A program made the position numbers and the translations under genes. The notes below the pieces were generated by a model. It searched no databases, was not told the DNA's origin, and saw nothing but the letters and a program-made list of their open reading frames with translations. Source: Bradyrhizobium murdochi (GTDB lineage: Bacteria; Pseudomonadota; Alphaproteobacteria; Rhizobiales; Xanthobacteraceae). Taken from it: a stretch of DNA of 64,000 nt. This document shows, one piece after another, positions 1 to 10,415 of this stretch (position 1 is the stretch's first letter; every line of letters starts with the position of its first letter). The stretch lies in the NCBI RefSeq assembly GCF_000472965.1, contig NZ_AXAU01000025.1, positions 11,197 to 75,196 of the forward strand, given 5' to 3'.

Positions 1-2
1 TA

Positions 3-560
3 TCGATCCCTCTCCACCGCGATGGCATCCATATCTGGAACGCCATTGCCGTCGAGGGCGCCACGATGCTGATGGTCGCCGGCAACAGCATGGGAACCAA
101 CTGGAAAGGGCACTACACGACTTCGCTGCTGGACTTCTACGGCCGGAGCCGGCGGGTGCGCGCCAACGACCTTTCGGAGACCGTCAAACTCGTCGTCCTG
201 CTTGGCCAGTACATGCAGGACAATTATCAGGGCCGCTACTACGCGAAGGCCCAAAACCTCGCGCGCGTGCTCCGCGCCGCCTATGATGAGGCGCTCAGCG
301 GCGTCGATCTCCTGCTCATGCCGACGTTACCTTTGAAGGCCACGCTACTCCCAGCCCCGGACGCAAGCCGCGAGGACTACGTTGCGCGGGCACTCGAAAT
401 GATTTCCAACACTTGCCCGTTCGACGTCACTGGTCATCCGGCCGCCACGGTTCCAGCAGACATGTCGGCAGGGCTCCCTGTTGGCATGATGCTGATCGGA
501 CGCCACTGGGAGGACGGCACGGTGTTGCGTGCGGCTGACGCGTTCCAGATCGTCGGATAA
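3..560 (+). CDS. Amidase, C-terminal part (gene begins before the window)
   Basis: The frame is open from the first bases of the window to the TAA at 558-560, so only the last ~185 residues are present. The sequence matches the C-terminal part of amidase-signature enzymes (GatA/AtzF-like): a segment around LLMPTLPLKATLLP, then a stretch reading CPFDVTGHPAATVP and GLPVGMMLIGRHWEDGTVL, which is typical of the end of this family. The Lys-Ser-Ser catalytic core would lie upstream and cannot be seen. The family hydrolyses amide bonds; the substrate cannot be told from this fragment. The nearest downstream gene is on the other strand and about 0.8 kb away. Confidence 0.85.
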   Translation, partial: SIPLHRDGIHIWNAIAVEGATMLMVAGNSMGTNWKGHYTTSLLDFYGRSRRVRANDLSETVKLVVLLGQYMQDNYQGRYYAKAQNLARVLRAAYDEALSGVDLLLMPTLPLKATLLPAPDASREDYVARALEMISNTCPFDVTGHPAATVPADMSAGLPVGMMLIGRHWEDGTVLRAADAFQIVG

Positions 561-1355
561 ACGGCAGTCGCGAATTGCCGGCTAACGGCAACGCCGGCGT
601 GCAAAGTTCGGAAACCGGAGGCCCGCGCGCTATCTGACATGAGCCTCTGCCGTTCAGGAAGTGATCCGTCAACGACATTGCCCCACATAACCGCGGATGA
701 GCATGAAGGTTAGCATTCTGCTATGTTGGTCGGAAGCCAACACGCCTCGAGAGGCGCGACCGGCGAAGAATCTCGGGGACCGTGCTTGAGAAGATCAGCA
801 ATTCCAAGCTCGGTTGCGACCGGCAAACTCCGCGATGCAAGATACCCAACGCTGTGCCCATGACGCACAGCTTTCGTTGGCGATCAAATGACGCATAGCG
901 GCCAAAAGGGTTTCGGCATGACCAAGCACGGCCGATCGGGGCACGCGACCCGATCGCCGCGTTTCCGTTTCCTGCAGAAGCTCGAAGCACAGAAGAACGA
1001 TCGCAAGGACCGCTCTCGGATCAAGGACCCGAAACAGTCCGTCGAAGAGCTATTCCATCCCCGGAAGCCAACACGAACCTGACGAACTATCCTTGGATGA
1101 GCTCCGGGGGGTGGGCACATTCGGAACTTCGGGTCTTTGTGCTCAGCACGCGAACGGAGCTGAAGGACCGATGCCATTAATCGCTGGCGCGTCAATGATC
1201 TGGGTGCCATCTGATGCAGTCGCCAAATGCCCGGTTTGGGCCACTTGCAGACATCATGATGCGGATGATCAGCATCTGCTTTGCCCCGAAAGCGAACATT
1301 GCCGATCGCGGCCGCAGTCTTGCCGCGCCGCCAGGCCAGTTTGATCAATCCCCGC
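561..1355. other. 795-bp intergenic stretch with no credible gene
   Basis: No frame here combines a plausible start, a ribosome-binding site and protein-like composition. Short frames at 888-1082 (+), 1093-1344 (+) and 884-1348 (-) overlap each other and have low-complexity Arg/Ser/Pro-rich translations. The minus-strand frame near 1290 reads NVRFRGKAD, a phrase that recurs in spurious proteins translated from intergenic repeats of Bradyrhizobium and relatives, so part of this stretch is probably degenerate repeat DNA. Confidence 0.5.
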
Positions 1356-2336
1356 CTAGTCTACCTTGGCGCCGGCGAACTTGACGACCTTGCTCCACTT
1401 ATCGGTTTCGTCCGCCACCAGCTTGCCGAAATCGGCGGGCGAGCCCGGCAGCAGGATGGCGCCGATCTCGGCGAAGCGGGCTTTTGCCTTGGGGTCGGCG
1501 AGGATTTCGTTGACCGCCTTGTTTAGCTTTTCGACGATTTCCGGTGGCGTGCCCTTTGGTGCTGCGAGGCCATACCAGGCGCTCGCCTCGTAGCCCGGCA
1601 GGTAATCAGCGACCAACGGCAAATCCGGCAGCACGTCCGAGCGCGTCGTGCTGGTGACCGCAAGCCCGCGCAGCTTGCCGGATTTGACGTGCTCGGCGCA
1701 GGTAGGAAGGTTGTCGAACATGACATGCATCTGGCCGGACAGCATGTCGGTGAGCGCCGGCGCGCCGCCGCGGTACGGCACATGCTGCATATTGATGCCG
1801 GTCAGCATCTTGAACAGTTCGCCCGACATGTGGATCGTGGAGCCGTTGCCTGACGATGCCATGTTGAGCTTGCCCGGGTTGGCCTTGGCATAGGCGATCA
1901 GCTCGGGGATCGATTTGATCGGCAGTGACGGGTGCACCACCACGACGTTGGGAAAGCGGATGATGCCGGCGATCGGCTCCATCTCCTTCATGAAATCGAA
2001 GGGCAGCTTGTCGTAGAGCGTGGCGTTGATCGCATTCGCGGGCGCCACCAGAAGCAGCGTGTAGCCGTCGGGCGTGGCACGCAGCACCTGCTCGGTCGCA
2101 ATATTGGTGGCGCCGCCCGGCCGGTTCTCGATCACGAAGGATTGCCCGAGCTTTTCCGACAGCCATTGCCCCATCAGGCGCGAGGTGAGGTCCGCCGAGC
2201 CGCCGGGCGTATAGCCGATCACGACGCGAACCGGCCGCGATGGATAGGCCTGCGCACTTGCGATGCTTGACGTAACGGGGAGCGCAGCCGCACCGGCGAC
2301 GAGCTGCAAGAACTGGCGACGCTGATATTCCTTCAT
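1356..2336 (-). CDS. Tripartite tricarboxylate transporter substrate-binding protein (Bug/TctC family)
   Basis: 326-residue periplasmic solute-binding protein. The start is the ATG at 2336, preceded by GGAGGA; an upstream in-frame start would add an unlikely leader. Residues 1-30 form a signal peptide with a twin-arginine-like RRQFLQL followed by an Ala-rich core ending SIASAQA. The mature part shows Bug-family hallmarks: YPSRPVRVVIGYTPGGSADL, then VIENRPGGATNIATE, and MSGELFKMLTGINMQHVPYRGG. Such proteins bind carboxylates for TctAB membrane components, but no tctA or tctB gene lies nearby, so it is an orphan receptor here, as is common in proteobacteria with many Bug genes. The ligand is unknown. 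Confidence 0.9.
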   Translation of the reverse strand: MKEYQRRQFLQLVAGAAALPVTSSIASAQAYPSRPVRVVIGYTPGGSADLTSRLMGQWLSEKLGQSFVIENRPGGATNIATEQVLRATPDGYTLLLVAPANAINATLYDKLPFDFMKEMEPIAGIIRFPNVVVVHPSLPIKSIPELIAYAKANPGKLNMASSGNGSTIHMSGELFKMLTGINMQHVPYRGGAPALTDMLSGQMHVMFDNLPTCAEHVKSGKLRGLAVTSTTRSDVLPDLPLVADYLPGYEASAWYGLAAPKGTPPEIVEKLNKAVNEILADPKAKARFAEIGAILLPGSPADFGKLVADETDKWSKVVKFAGAKVD

Positions 2337-2392
2337 GCTTCCTCCGACAACACACGCCAGCGGCTCTTTGCGACCGCTCGGCGCGCGCATCC

Positions 2393-2430
2393 TAGAGCAT
2401 GATCGGAAAAATTGGATACCGATTTTCGTC
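2393..2430. repeat. Degenerate rhizobial palindromic repeat fragment
   Basis: The sequence TAGAGCATGATCGGAAAAA followed by ATTGGATACCGATTTTCGTC resembles one arm and the centre of the GAGCATGATC-type REP elements common between genes of Rhizobiales. A matching closing arm is not seen, so this looks like a decayed or half copy. It lies between the TctC-type gene and the GFA-family gene. Confidence 0.4.
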
Positions 2431-2544
2431 AGGGAGAGGCGAAATGCTTTCGCGTTAGCACGACTGACAGGGCTTTTGTCCGGCGAGCTAGACGCTCACC
2501 GCTGCGCTCTAACACAGTAAGACCATCCCGGCTTGCCGCGGCCG

Positions 2545-2949
2545 CTATGGCGGCGGATAGCGGTCGAAGGTGGGCAGTTCGTGCGCGCGCTCCATCCAGC
2601 GAAGGCGCTCTGCGACCTGGATATGCACCATGGCCGGCACGGCGTCGGGATCATCGTAGGTCGCGCTCTGGATATCGACGATCCCGGGCAGCACATTGGC
2701 ATTGGTGTAGAAGAGACCGGTGCCACAGTTCGCGCAAAACTGTCGCCTGCCATGCTCCGATGATTCGTAAACCTTGGGCGTTCCCTTCGTCACCTTGAGC
2801 GCGTCCTTCGCGTACATCGTCCACCCGACCATCGGCGCGCCGGCGTGGCGACGGCAATCGGTGCAGTGACACAATGCATGAACGATGGGGTCGCCCGCGA
2901 CCTCGTAGCGAATCGCGCCGCAATGACAGCCGCCGGTGACGTTGACCAT
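2545..2949 (-). CDS. GFA (glutathione-dependent formaldehyde-activating)/CENP-V domain protein
   Basis: 134-residue single-domain protein of the GFA/CENP-V fold. It carries the zinc-binding cysteine pattern of the family: GGCHCGAIRY near the N-terminus, then CHCTDCRRHAGAP, and FCANCGTGLFYTN in the middle. The ATG at 2949 is chosen over the GTG at 2955 because GGAGGT (2959-2954) lies four bases before it. Family members bind S-hydroxymethylglutathione or related adducts, but most are uncharacterised and there are no formaldehyde-pathway neighbours. Only about 70 bp separate it from hpnO downstream on the same strand; co-transcription is possible but no functional link is evident. Confidence 0.88.
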   Translation of the reverse strand: MVNVTGGCHCGAIRYEVAGDPIVHALCHCTDCRRHAGAPMVGWTMYAKDALKVTKGTPKVYESSEHGRRQFCANCGTGLFYTNANVLPGIVDIQSATYDDPDAVPAMVHIQVAERLRWMERAHELPTFDRYPPP

Positions 2950-3018
2950 GATCACCTCCGATAAGATCGTGGCCCGGATGAAGCCAACGGGGTTACGCAG
3001 CTACGAGAGCTTGCGCGA

Positions 3019-4410
3019 CTACGCCGACTTCCTGACGGCGTTGTCGACCAGCGTCTTGCCGAGCGACCAGATCGCGCCGGGGACCTTGTGGCTCGCCGCG
3101 ATCACGTCGTCGAACGATTTTTCGATCCAGGTGCAATCTTCTTCCGTGATCACCAGCGGCGGCAGCAGCTTGATGGTGTGGCTGCCGTGGCCGGAGACCT
3201 GCGTCAGAATCTTGTGATCCTTGAATAGCGGTACGGTGATGAGCTGGCAGAACAGGCCTTTATTTGCGGTCTCCAGCAGATTCCAGGAAGCCTTCAGCTT
3301 CAGCGATTTCGGCGGACCGAACTCGATGCCGATCATCAATCCCTTGCCGCGCACTTCCTTCAGCAGTTCATAGCCGGGCACCATGCGGGTCAGCGCAAGG
3401 CGAAGCTCGGCGCCGCGCTTGGCGGCCTGCTCGACAAGTTTCTCCTGCTTGATCACATCGAGAGTGGCGATGCCGGCGGCCATCGCCATATCGTTCTTCG
3501 AAAAAGTCGAGCCGTGCACGACCGCGCGATCCATCTGGTTGAAGATCTTGTCGAAGATGGACTTGCGGGTCAGCAGCGCGCCGACTGGAACGTGACCGCC
3601 TGACAGCGCCTTTGCCAAGAGCACCATGTCGGGCTCGACATTCCAGTGCTCGACCGCGAGGAATTTTCCGGTGCGGCCGATACCGGTCTGGATTTCGTCG
3701 GCAATGAAGATCGTGCCGTATTTTTTGCACAGCGCGGCAGCGCCCGGCAAAAATTCATCCGAGGGCATGTTGACACCCTTGCCCTGGATCGGCTCGACAA
3801 TGAAGGCTGCGACCTGGCGCGAGGACAATGCCTGCTCGAGCGCGGCGAGATCGTTGAAAGGTATCTGCGTGCATCCCGGCAGGAGCGGCTCGAAGCCGCC
3901 TCTGAAGTTCGCATCATCCATCAGCGACAGCGCGCCGTAGGACAGGCCGTGGAAGGAATGCGAGCAGGAGACGATGCCAGGGCGGCCCGTCGCACCGCGC
4001 GCGAACTTGATTGCGGCCTCGACGGTCTCGGCGCCGGAATTGGCAAAGAACACCTTGTCCAGATATGGAACATGTTCGAGCAGGCGCTCCGCCAGCACGC
4101 CCGCAAGCGTCGAGACGTCGAGTTGCACCAGATTGGGAAAGTCGCTGTCAAGCACGCTTTTCAGCGCCAGACGCAGCGCCGGATGATTGCGGCCAATCGC
4201 AAAAACGCCAAATCCGCTGAGTAGATCGAGATAACGGGCCCCGTCACGATCGAACAGGTATTGTCCTTGACCCTTCTGAAAGCCCACATCGTAGCCGATG
4301 GTCTTCAGCACCCGGACGAGCTGCTCGTTCAGATGGCGCGCATGCATGGAACTGCGCTGCGCCTGCCGCTCTACAAACAGCCCGGAAACGTCTAGATATG
4401 AATCTGGCAT
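3019..4410 (-). CDS. hpnO: Hopanoid biosynthesis aminotransferase HpnO
   Basis: 463-residue class-III PLP-dependent aminotransferase. Visible features are NSGAETVEAAIKFARG (around 124-139), FHGLSYGALS, the PLP-binding IADEIQTG with Asp238, and the Schiff-base lysine in LLAKALSGG (Lys267). HpnO is the enzyme that aminates ribosyl-derived hopanoids to give aminobacteriohopanetriol. The assignment as HpnO rather than an ornithine or aminobutyrate transaminase rests on position next to hpnN in the hopanoid locus and on the long N-terminal extension before the fold. The start region lacks a strong ribosome-binding site; a start at Met22 is an alternative. Confidence 0.85.
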   Translation of the reverse strand: MPDSYLDVSGLFVERQAQRSSMHARHLNEQLVRVLKTIGYDVGFQKGQGQYLFDRDGARYLDLLSGFGVFAIGRNHPALRLALKSVLDSDFPNLVQLDVSTLAGVLAERLLEHVPYLDKVFFANSGAETVEAAIKFARGATGRPGIVSCSHSFHGLSYGALSLMDDANFRGGFEPLLPGCTQIPFNDLAALEQALSSRQVAAFIVEPIQGKGVNMPSDEFLPGAAALCKKYGTIFIADEIQTGIGRTGKFLAVEHWNVEPDMVLLAKALSGGHVPVGALLTRKSIFDKIFNQMDRAVVHGSTFSKNDMAMAAGIATLDVIKQEKLVEQAAKRGAELRLALTRMVPGYELLKEVRGKGLMIGIEFGPPKSLKLKASWNLLETANKGLFCQLITVPLFKDHKILTQVSGHGSHTIKLLPPLVITEEDCTWIEKSFDDVIAASHKVPGAIWSLGKTLVDNAVRKSA

Positions 4411-4512
4411 CGGCTACATACGTCGGTTGATGGCTGTTTCGTCAACTGAAAACGCTCAATGCGGCGTTTTGACCTCTCGCTTGGATCATCTACTTAAACA
4501 CAGGTTCGAACC

Positions 4513-5175
4513 ATGTTGCACTGCCTAAGAACTGTCGCGCGCACAATAGTTTATTCGGGAATCATTTTAGCCACAGGTCTTAATGCGGCGCTGGCCGCCG
4601 ATCCCACCGGTGACTGGAAAGTGGCCGATGGTGTTGCCAACATTCGCGTCGCCCAATGCAACGGCAACATGTGGGGCGTCGTGGCCTGGGAAAAGATGCC
4701 GGGCGGCAAGGACAAGAACAATCCGGATGCCTCAAAGCAGAGCCGGCCGACTTTGGGCATGCCGATCCTGATCGACATGAAGAAGAAGTCCGGCGTCGAT
4801 GCATGGGAGGGTGAGGTCTATAACGCCAAGGACGGACAGAACTACAGCGCGACCATCAAGCCGATCGGGAACGACCAGCTCGAGATTCAAGGCTGTGTGC
4901 TCGGCTTCCTCTGCGGCGGCGAGACCTGGACCCGTGTTGGTCCGCCGATCCCATCAAGCCCCACCAACAGCGTGGCCAAGGGCGCACCGAAGGGTGCACC
5001 CGGCGCACCGCCCAAGACCGCGGCGCCAACCGCCCCGCCAGCGCCGCCGAAGACCACGGGTGCGGCAAATCCTGCCCCCGCGAAGGGCGCTTCCGGTCAG
5101 AAGCAGGCCGCCGCGCAGTCCGGCGATATCGGTGACATCTGCCTATTGCCCGACATCGCGCGGTTTGCCCATTAG
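4513..5175 (+). CDS. Secreted DUF2147 domain protein with Pro/Ala-rich tail
   Basis: 220 residues. An N-terminal signal peptide (hydrophobic VYSGIILATGLNAALAA) precedes a DUF2147 domain (about 30-145) starting DPTGDWKVADGVANIRV and containing WEGEVYNAKDGQNY and LEIQGCVLGFLCGGETWTR. Residues ~150-200 are a low-complexity Ala/Pro/Gly/Lys linker-like tail. DUF2147 proteins are exported beta-rich proteins of unknown function. It is divergent from hpnO (102-bp gap) and its last 33 bp overlap the 3' end of hpnN on the other strand. Its constant company with hopanoid genes here suggests an envelope role, but that is inference. Confidence 0.88.
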   Translation: MLHCLRTVARTIVYSGIILATGLNAALAADPTGDWKVADGVANIRVAQCNGNMWGVVAWEKMPGGKDKNNPDASKQSRPTLGMPILIDMKKKSGVDAWEGEVYNAKDGQNYSATIKPIGNDQLEIQGCVLGFLCGGETWTRVGPPIPSSPTNSVAKGAPKGAPGAPPKTAAPTAPPAPPKTTGAANPAPAKGASGQKQAAAQSGDIGDICLLPDIARFAH

Positions 5176-7731
5176 CGCCGGCTGGAACAGCAACACCGCA
5201 GCAAGCGTGATCACGAACGACAGCGCCAGCAATTTACCCATGCTGGCGGTGCCGGGATGACTGGATAGCCAGAGGCTTCCGAACGCGGTCGCGGTCGTCA
5301 GCGCCGAGAAAAAGATCGCGCGTGTCAGGCTCGATTGCAGCAGGTTATTTCTGCCCTCGCGCCAGGCCACGACGTAATAGATCTTGAAGGCGACGCCGAC
5401 GCCGAGCAGCAGCGGCAATGCTACGATGTTGGCGAAGTTGAGCGGCAGTTCGATCAGCACGCAGAGCTCCAGCGTCACCGCGCCGGCCACCAATAGCGGC
5501 ACCATCGTCATCAGCACGTCGGTGACGCGCCGTAGCGTCAGCCAGAGCAACAGGCTGATCACCACCAGCGCCCAGATGCCGGCGTGAATGAACGCCTTCA
5601 CGATGGTGTCGCCGGATTTAAGGATCGACACCGGTCCGCCGATCGCGTTCGGCTCGGCAGCCAGCACCGCATCGGCAAAGCGGCGCAAATTGTCGTTGTC
5701 GTTGGGATCGCCTTTCGGTAGCGCCTCGACGCGGATCAGCCCGTCCTTGGACTTCCAGCTATTCAACAGTTCCGGCGGCAGCGTCTTCAGCGTCACCGGC
5801 CCGGCTTGCATCGTGTTCCTGAGCTGGTCGAACACGATCTTGAGCGGGGCGACGAAGATGTCCTGGGCCTTGTCGCGCGTCGCCTGATCGCTTCCGGCAA
5901 GCTTCGACAATGCATCCGCCAGCCTTCGCGAGGCAACCGCGCCCGGCCCCTTGCCTTCGCCCGCGGCCCTGCGCAAGCTGTCGACCGAACTCTTCAGCGC
6001 GTCCACGTTCTCCTCATCGGTGGGCGCCGCGTCGACCGAATCGGGATTGAGCGCGGGGCCGACGACCTTCGCTGCCTTCGCGATCAACTGGAGCTTGGCT
6101 GGCTGGTCTTCGGGCACGAAGCTGTCGATCGACATCACGCGAAGAACTTCCGGCAACTTTTCCAGCCGCGCCTCGATCTTCTTCGCTTCGGCTTCGGAAT
6201 TGGTCAGCACGTTGATGGCGTTGGCGCCGGTGTTGGGATCCTTGCGCAGGTCGAGGAAGGTCGCGATCGATTCGGCCTTCGGATTGCGCAGGTTGATCGG
6301 GTTGAAGTCGAACTTCATGAAGTAGAGTAGCGGCAGGCCCGCCACCACGAGCAGCAACGTTCCGGCGACGATGATGACGCGGTGCCGTTCGAGGAACGCG
6401 TCGACCGGCGCCAGAAACGCGTAACCGACAGGCTCGCTTTCTCCAGGCGGGTGAAGCAGCTTCAGCAGGGCTGGCAGCACCGTGATGCTCGAGATGAACG
6501 CGATCAGCATACCGGCGCCGGCAATCTTGCCGAGTTCGGAAATGCCCTTGTAGTCGGTCGGCAGGAAACAAAGAAAGCCGGCAGCGGTCGCCATCGCGGC
6601 AAGCGACAGCGGCACCGCCGAACGTCGGGCCGCGCTCTCTAGCGCCAGAGCCAGATCTTCGTTCTTGAAACGCTCGGAACGATAGCGGACGCTGAATTGA
6701 ATGCCGAAATCGACGCCGAGGCCGACGAACAGCACGGCAAAGGCGATCGACAGCAGGTTCAGCGATCCCACCATCATCAGGCCGACCGCGGTCGTTACCG
6801 CCAGGCCGATGAACAGGTTCACGAACACCGCGAAAATGATCTTCGCAGAGTGCAGTGCCATCCAAAGAATGACGAGAACAATAAGCACCGTTGCGACGCC
6901 GTTGACGATCGCGCCGTCCTGCACGGTCGAATATTCTTCGTTGGCGATCGGAACCGGGCCGGTCAGCCGGACGCGGGCGCTGTACTGGCCCGCGAAATTG
7001 AGGTCGGTCGCGGCCTGTCGGATCGCGTCGGTCGCGTCCCTGCCGGGTTCGAGCGCATTGTAATCGAGCTTCGGCTTGAATTCGATGAAGGCGCGGCGGT
7101 CGGCGTCGGTCAAAGGCTTGTCGCTGACGAGCTCTCGCCAGGAGAATGTCGCCGTCCCCTTGCTCAGGATGTCCTCGACCGTCTGGCTGATCAGGTTGAA
7201 GGGGCGCTCGGTATTGTCGAGCTTGACCTGCCCGCGCTTGACGCCGGCAAGCCCGGTTTCCAGCGCCCCGGTCAGGCCGCGGATCGAGGGATCGCCGGCC
7301 ATGATCTCGATCAGGGGCGCTGCGGCTTCAAGCTGGCCGGCGACCTTGCCGACTTCTTCCACCGGCAGGAACAACAGCCCGTTCTTCTCGAAGAACTCGC
7401 CGGAACCCAGCGGCTGCACCGATTCGAAATGTTTGGTGTCGGCGGACAGCTTCGTGGCCAACGCCTTGGAAGCCGCACTGGCGAGTTCCGGGGTCGGCGC
7501 CTCGACGACAGCCAGAATCAACTTTTCACGGTCGAAGGCCTGCTCGAACTGATTATCGCGCTTGCGCCAGTCGAGGTCGGGCGAAATCAGCGTGTTGATG
7601 TCGGTGTTGATGGCGAAATGCCGGGCGGCATAGTAGGCGCCCCCGACCGCCAGAAGCAGGGAGATGATGACAACGAGAGTGGCAAACCGCGTACAGGTTC
7701 GGACAACGGCGACAACAACACTGGTCAGCAC
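5143..7731 (-). CDS. hpnN: Hopanoid transporter HpnN (RND superfamily)
   Basis: 862-residue inner-membrane protein of the RND/MMPL superfamily. The layout is one N-terminal membrane helix (about 15-35), a large periplasmic domain (about 40-275), a helix bundle including VLFVGLGVDFGIQFSVRYR, a second periplasmic domain (about 475-700) and a final bundle. HpnN is known to be needed to move hopanoids to the outer membrane. The gene opens with GTG at 7731 and has no strong ribosome-binding site. It lies between hpnO and ispH-hpnH in the hopanoid locus. Its 3' end overlaps the DUF2147 gene antisense by 33 bp. Confidence 0.93.
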   Translation of the reverse strand: MLTSVVVAVVRTCTRFATLVVIISLLLAVGGAYYAARHFAINTDINTLISPDLDWRKRDNQFEQAFDREKLILAVVEAPTPELASAASKALATKLSADTKHFESVQPLGSGEFFEKNGLLFLPVEEVGKVAGQLEAAAPLIEIMAGDPSIRGLTGALETGLAGVKRGQVKLDNTERPFNLISQTVEDILSKGTATFSWRELVSDKPLTDADRRAFIEFKPKLDYNALEPGRDATDAIRQAATDLNFAGQYSARVRLTGPVPIANEEYSTVQDGAIVNGVATVLIVLVILWMALHSAKIIFAVFVNLFIGLAVTTAVGLMMVGSLNLLSIAFAVLFVGLGVDFGIQFSVRYRSERFKNEDLALALESAARRSAVPLSLAAMATAAGFLCFLPTDYKGISELGKIAGAGMLIAFISSITVLPALLKLLHPPGESEPVGYAFLAPVDAFLERHRVIIVAGTLLLVVAGLPLLYFMKFDFNPINLRNPKAESIATFLDLRKDPNTGANAINVLTNSEAEAKKIEARLEKLPEVLRVMSIDSFVPEDQPAKLQLIAKAAKVVGPALNPDSVDAAPTDEENVDALKSSVDSLRRAAGEGKGPGAVASRRLADALSKLAGSDQATRDKAQDIFVAPLKIVFDQLRNTMQAGPVTLKTLPPELLNSWKSKDGLIRVEALPKGDPNDNDNLRRFADAVLAAEPNAIGGPVSILKSGDTIVKAFIHAGIWALVVISLLLWLTLRRVTDVLMTMVPLLVAGAVTLELCVLIELPLNFANIVALPLLLGVGVAFKIYYVVAWREGRNNLLQSSLTRAIFFSALTTATAFGSLWLSSHPGTASMGKLLALSFVITLAAVLLFQPALMGKPRDVGQ

Positions 7732-8180
7732 TTCGTTTCTTTCTAAATCTAAAAGGAGAGCTGGGCGAAAACGCCCCGCTGTCTAGCGGAGTTCCCGCGG
7801 CCGATCTAATGTTGTTTTGGTTACTTCCCCGAGGGTTCAGCGAAGTCGCACAACAGACCGGAACGGGCGTTCGGCCGCCGGTATAGCCGGTTGGAGTGGG
7901 CGATAAAGTGACGAACCGGTGAGGAACAACCGGTCGCAAAAAATGCATTTTTCGGTATCTAAATACCCCAAACGGGTAACCATTGCGCGATCCTACCTTT
8001 CCTATCCGCACAATTTTTGACACATAGTCCTGCGCTTCCATGTGCCTAGTATGGGGATTAGCTACGGGAACCGGCCATGGTGCGGATATTGCAAATATCC
8101 GAAGTGTGATCGGCTGCACGGAGGCCTTCGGGTAAATTTGCGAATTCGGTACTTGGTGCAACTTGCGTAATGGACATCCC
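7732..8180. promoter_or_regulatory. 449-bp divergent intergenic region between hpnN and ispH
   Basis: This stretch must hold the promoters for hpnN (leftward) and ispH-hpnH (rightward). It is richer in A+T than the genes around it, notably at 7920-8060. A TTGACA hexamer lies at 8017-8022 on the plus strand, but no good -10 is found 16-18 bp downstream, so no promoter is called. No coding frame in it looks real. Confidence 0.4.
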
Positions 8181-9107
8181 ATGGAAGTGTATCTAGCGCA
8201 GCCCCGCGGATTTTGTGCGGGCGTCGTGCGTGCCATCGAAATCGTTGAGCGTGCGCTCGAGAAATACGGCCCGCCGGTCTATGTCCGGCACGAGATCGTG
8301 CACAACAAATACGTGGTCGAAAGCCTGAAGGCCAAGGGCGCGATCTTCGTCGAGGACCTGTCGGAGGTTCCGCCACTCGCGGTAACCGTGTTCAGCGCCC
8401 ATGGCGTCGCCCGCAGCGTCGAGGAAGAGGCCGCCGCCCGTGGCCTGCCGGTCCTCAATGCCACCTGCCCGCTGGTCACCAAGGTCCATAATCAGGGTAA
8501 ACGGTATATGTCCAAGGGCCGCACCCTGGTCCTGATCGGCCATGCCGGCCATCCCGAGGTCGAGGGCACTATGGGCCAGGTTCCCGGCCCGGTTCTCCTG
8601 GTCCAGAACGTGGACGACGTGGCGGCCCTGCCGCTGCCGACCGATGCTCCGGTGGCCTATATCACCCAGACCACCCTCAGCGTGGACGACACAAAAGACA
8701 TAATCGCCGCCCTTCAGGCCAAATTTACAGATATTCAAGGCCCCGACATCCGGGATATCTGCTATGCGACACAGAACCGCCAATCTGCGGTAAGGGACCT
8801 GAGTAAGCTGGTGGACGTCATCTTGGTGGTGGGGGCCGCCAATAGTTCCAACTCAAACAGGCTTCGCGAAATCGGCACCGAGGTCGGCGTCGCGAGTTAT
8901 CTCATTGCCGACGGGAGCGAGCTGAACCCTGCTTGGTTGAAGGATGCAAAGGCTGTCGGCATTACGGCGGGCGCATCGGCGCCCGAAGTTTTGGTTGACG
9001 ACGTGATCGAGGCTTTGAGGCGTATCGGACCCGTCACGGTTTCGGTGCTGCCCGGCCGGGAGGAAAACATCGAGTTCCGGCTTCCGGCCGAACTGACTGC
9101 GGGTTGA
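8181..9107 (+). CDS. ispH: 4-hydroxy-3-methylbut-2-enyl diphosphate reductase (IspH/LytB)
   Basis: 308-residue enzyme of the last MEP-pathway step, reducing HMBPP to IPP and DMAPP with a [4Fe-4S] cluster. The three cluster cysteines are visible: Cys12 in PRGFCAGV, Cys96 in NATCPLVTKVH and Cys194 in ICYATQNRQ. The HEIVHN motif (about 37-42) and SSNSNRL are also present. I start at the ATG at 8181, which gives the family N-terminus MEVYLAQPRG; a TTG at 8163 is an alternative. It lies 41 bp ahead of hpnH on the same strand, so isoprenoid precursor supply is coupled to hopanoid synthesis. It may be one of two ispH copies, as in other Bradyrhizobiaceae. Confidence 0.95.
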   Translation: MEVYLAQPRGFCAGVVRAIEIVERALEKYGPPVYVRHEIVHNKYVVESLKAKGAIFVEDLSEVPPLAVTVFSAHGVARSVEEEAAARGLPVLNATCPLVTKVHNQGKRYMSKGRTLVLIGHAGHPEVEGTMGQVPGPVLLVQNVDDVAALPLPTDAPVAYITQTTLSVDDTKDIIAALQAKFTDIQGPDIRDICYATQNRQSAVRDLSKLVDVILVVGAANSSNSNRLREIGTEVGVASYLIADGSELNPAWLKDAKAVGITAGASAPEVLVDDVIEALRRIGPVTVSVLPGREENIEFRLPAELTAG

Positions 9108-9148
9108 TCCACTTCAAGATTTACAGGTCCAGAAAGAAAATCTCCAAA

Positions 9149-10309
<1,161 letters not shown>

Positions 10310-10329
10310 GCGAGCACGGGAACAAGTTT

Positions 10330-10364
10330 AAAGGGCTCCGATTCTCAGCGAATCGGAGCCCTTT
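10330..10364. terminator. Bidirectional rho-independent terminator between hpnH and hpnG
   Basis: A perfect 15-bp stem (10330-10344 paired with 10350-10364) encloses the 5-base loop TCAGC. The arms begin with AAA and end with TTT, so each strand has a hairpin followed by a T-rich tract (TTTTCTATTT on the plus strand). It sits 20 bp after hpnH and 52 bp after the end of hpnG, well placed to stop both convergent transcripts. Confidence 0.9.
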
Positions 10365-10415
10365 TCTATTTGTCTGACGCTTTCGAAAATTCTGAAGCTG
10401 CCTGCCGCTCCGCCC

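Noticed and set aside
888..1082. Short plus-strand frame of 64 residues
   Set aside because: Basic, low-complexity translation with no family features and no supporting context.
884..1348. Minus-strand frame with NVRFRGKAD phrase
   Set aside because: No ribosome-binding site, overlaps other frames, composition like translated intergenic repeats of this genus rather than a protein.
8017..8022. TTGACA as -35 of an ispH promoter
   Set aside because: No acceptable -10 at 16-18 bp downstream, so no promoter is called.
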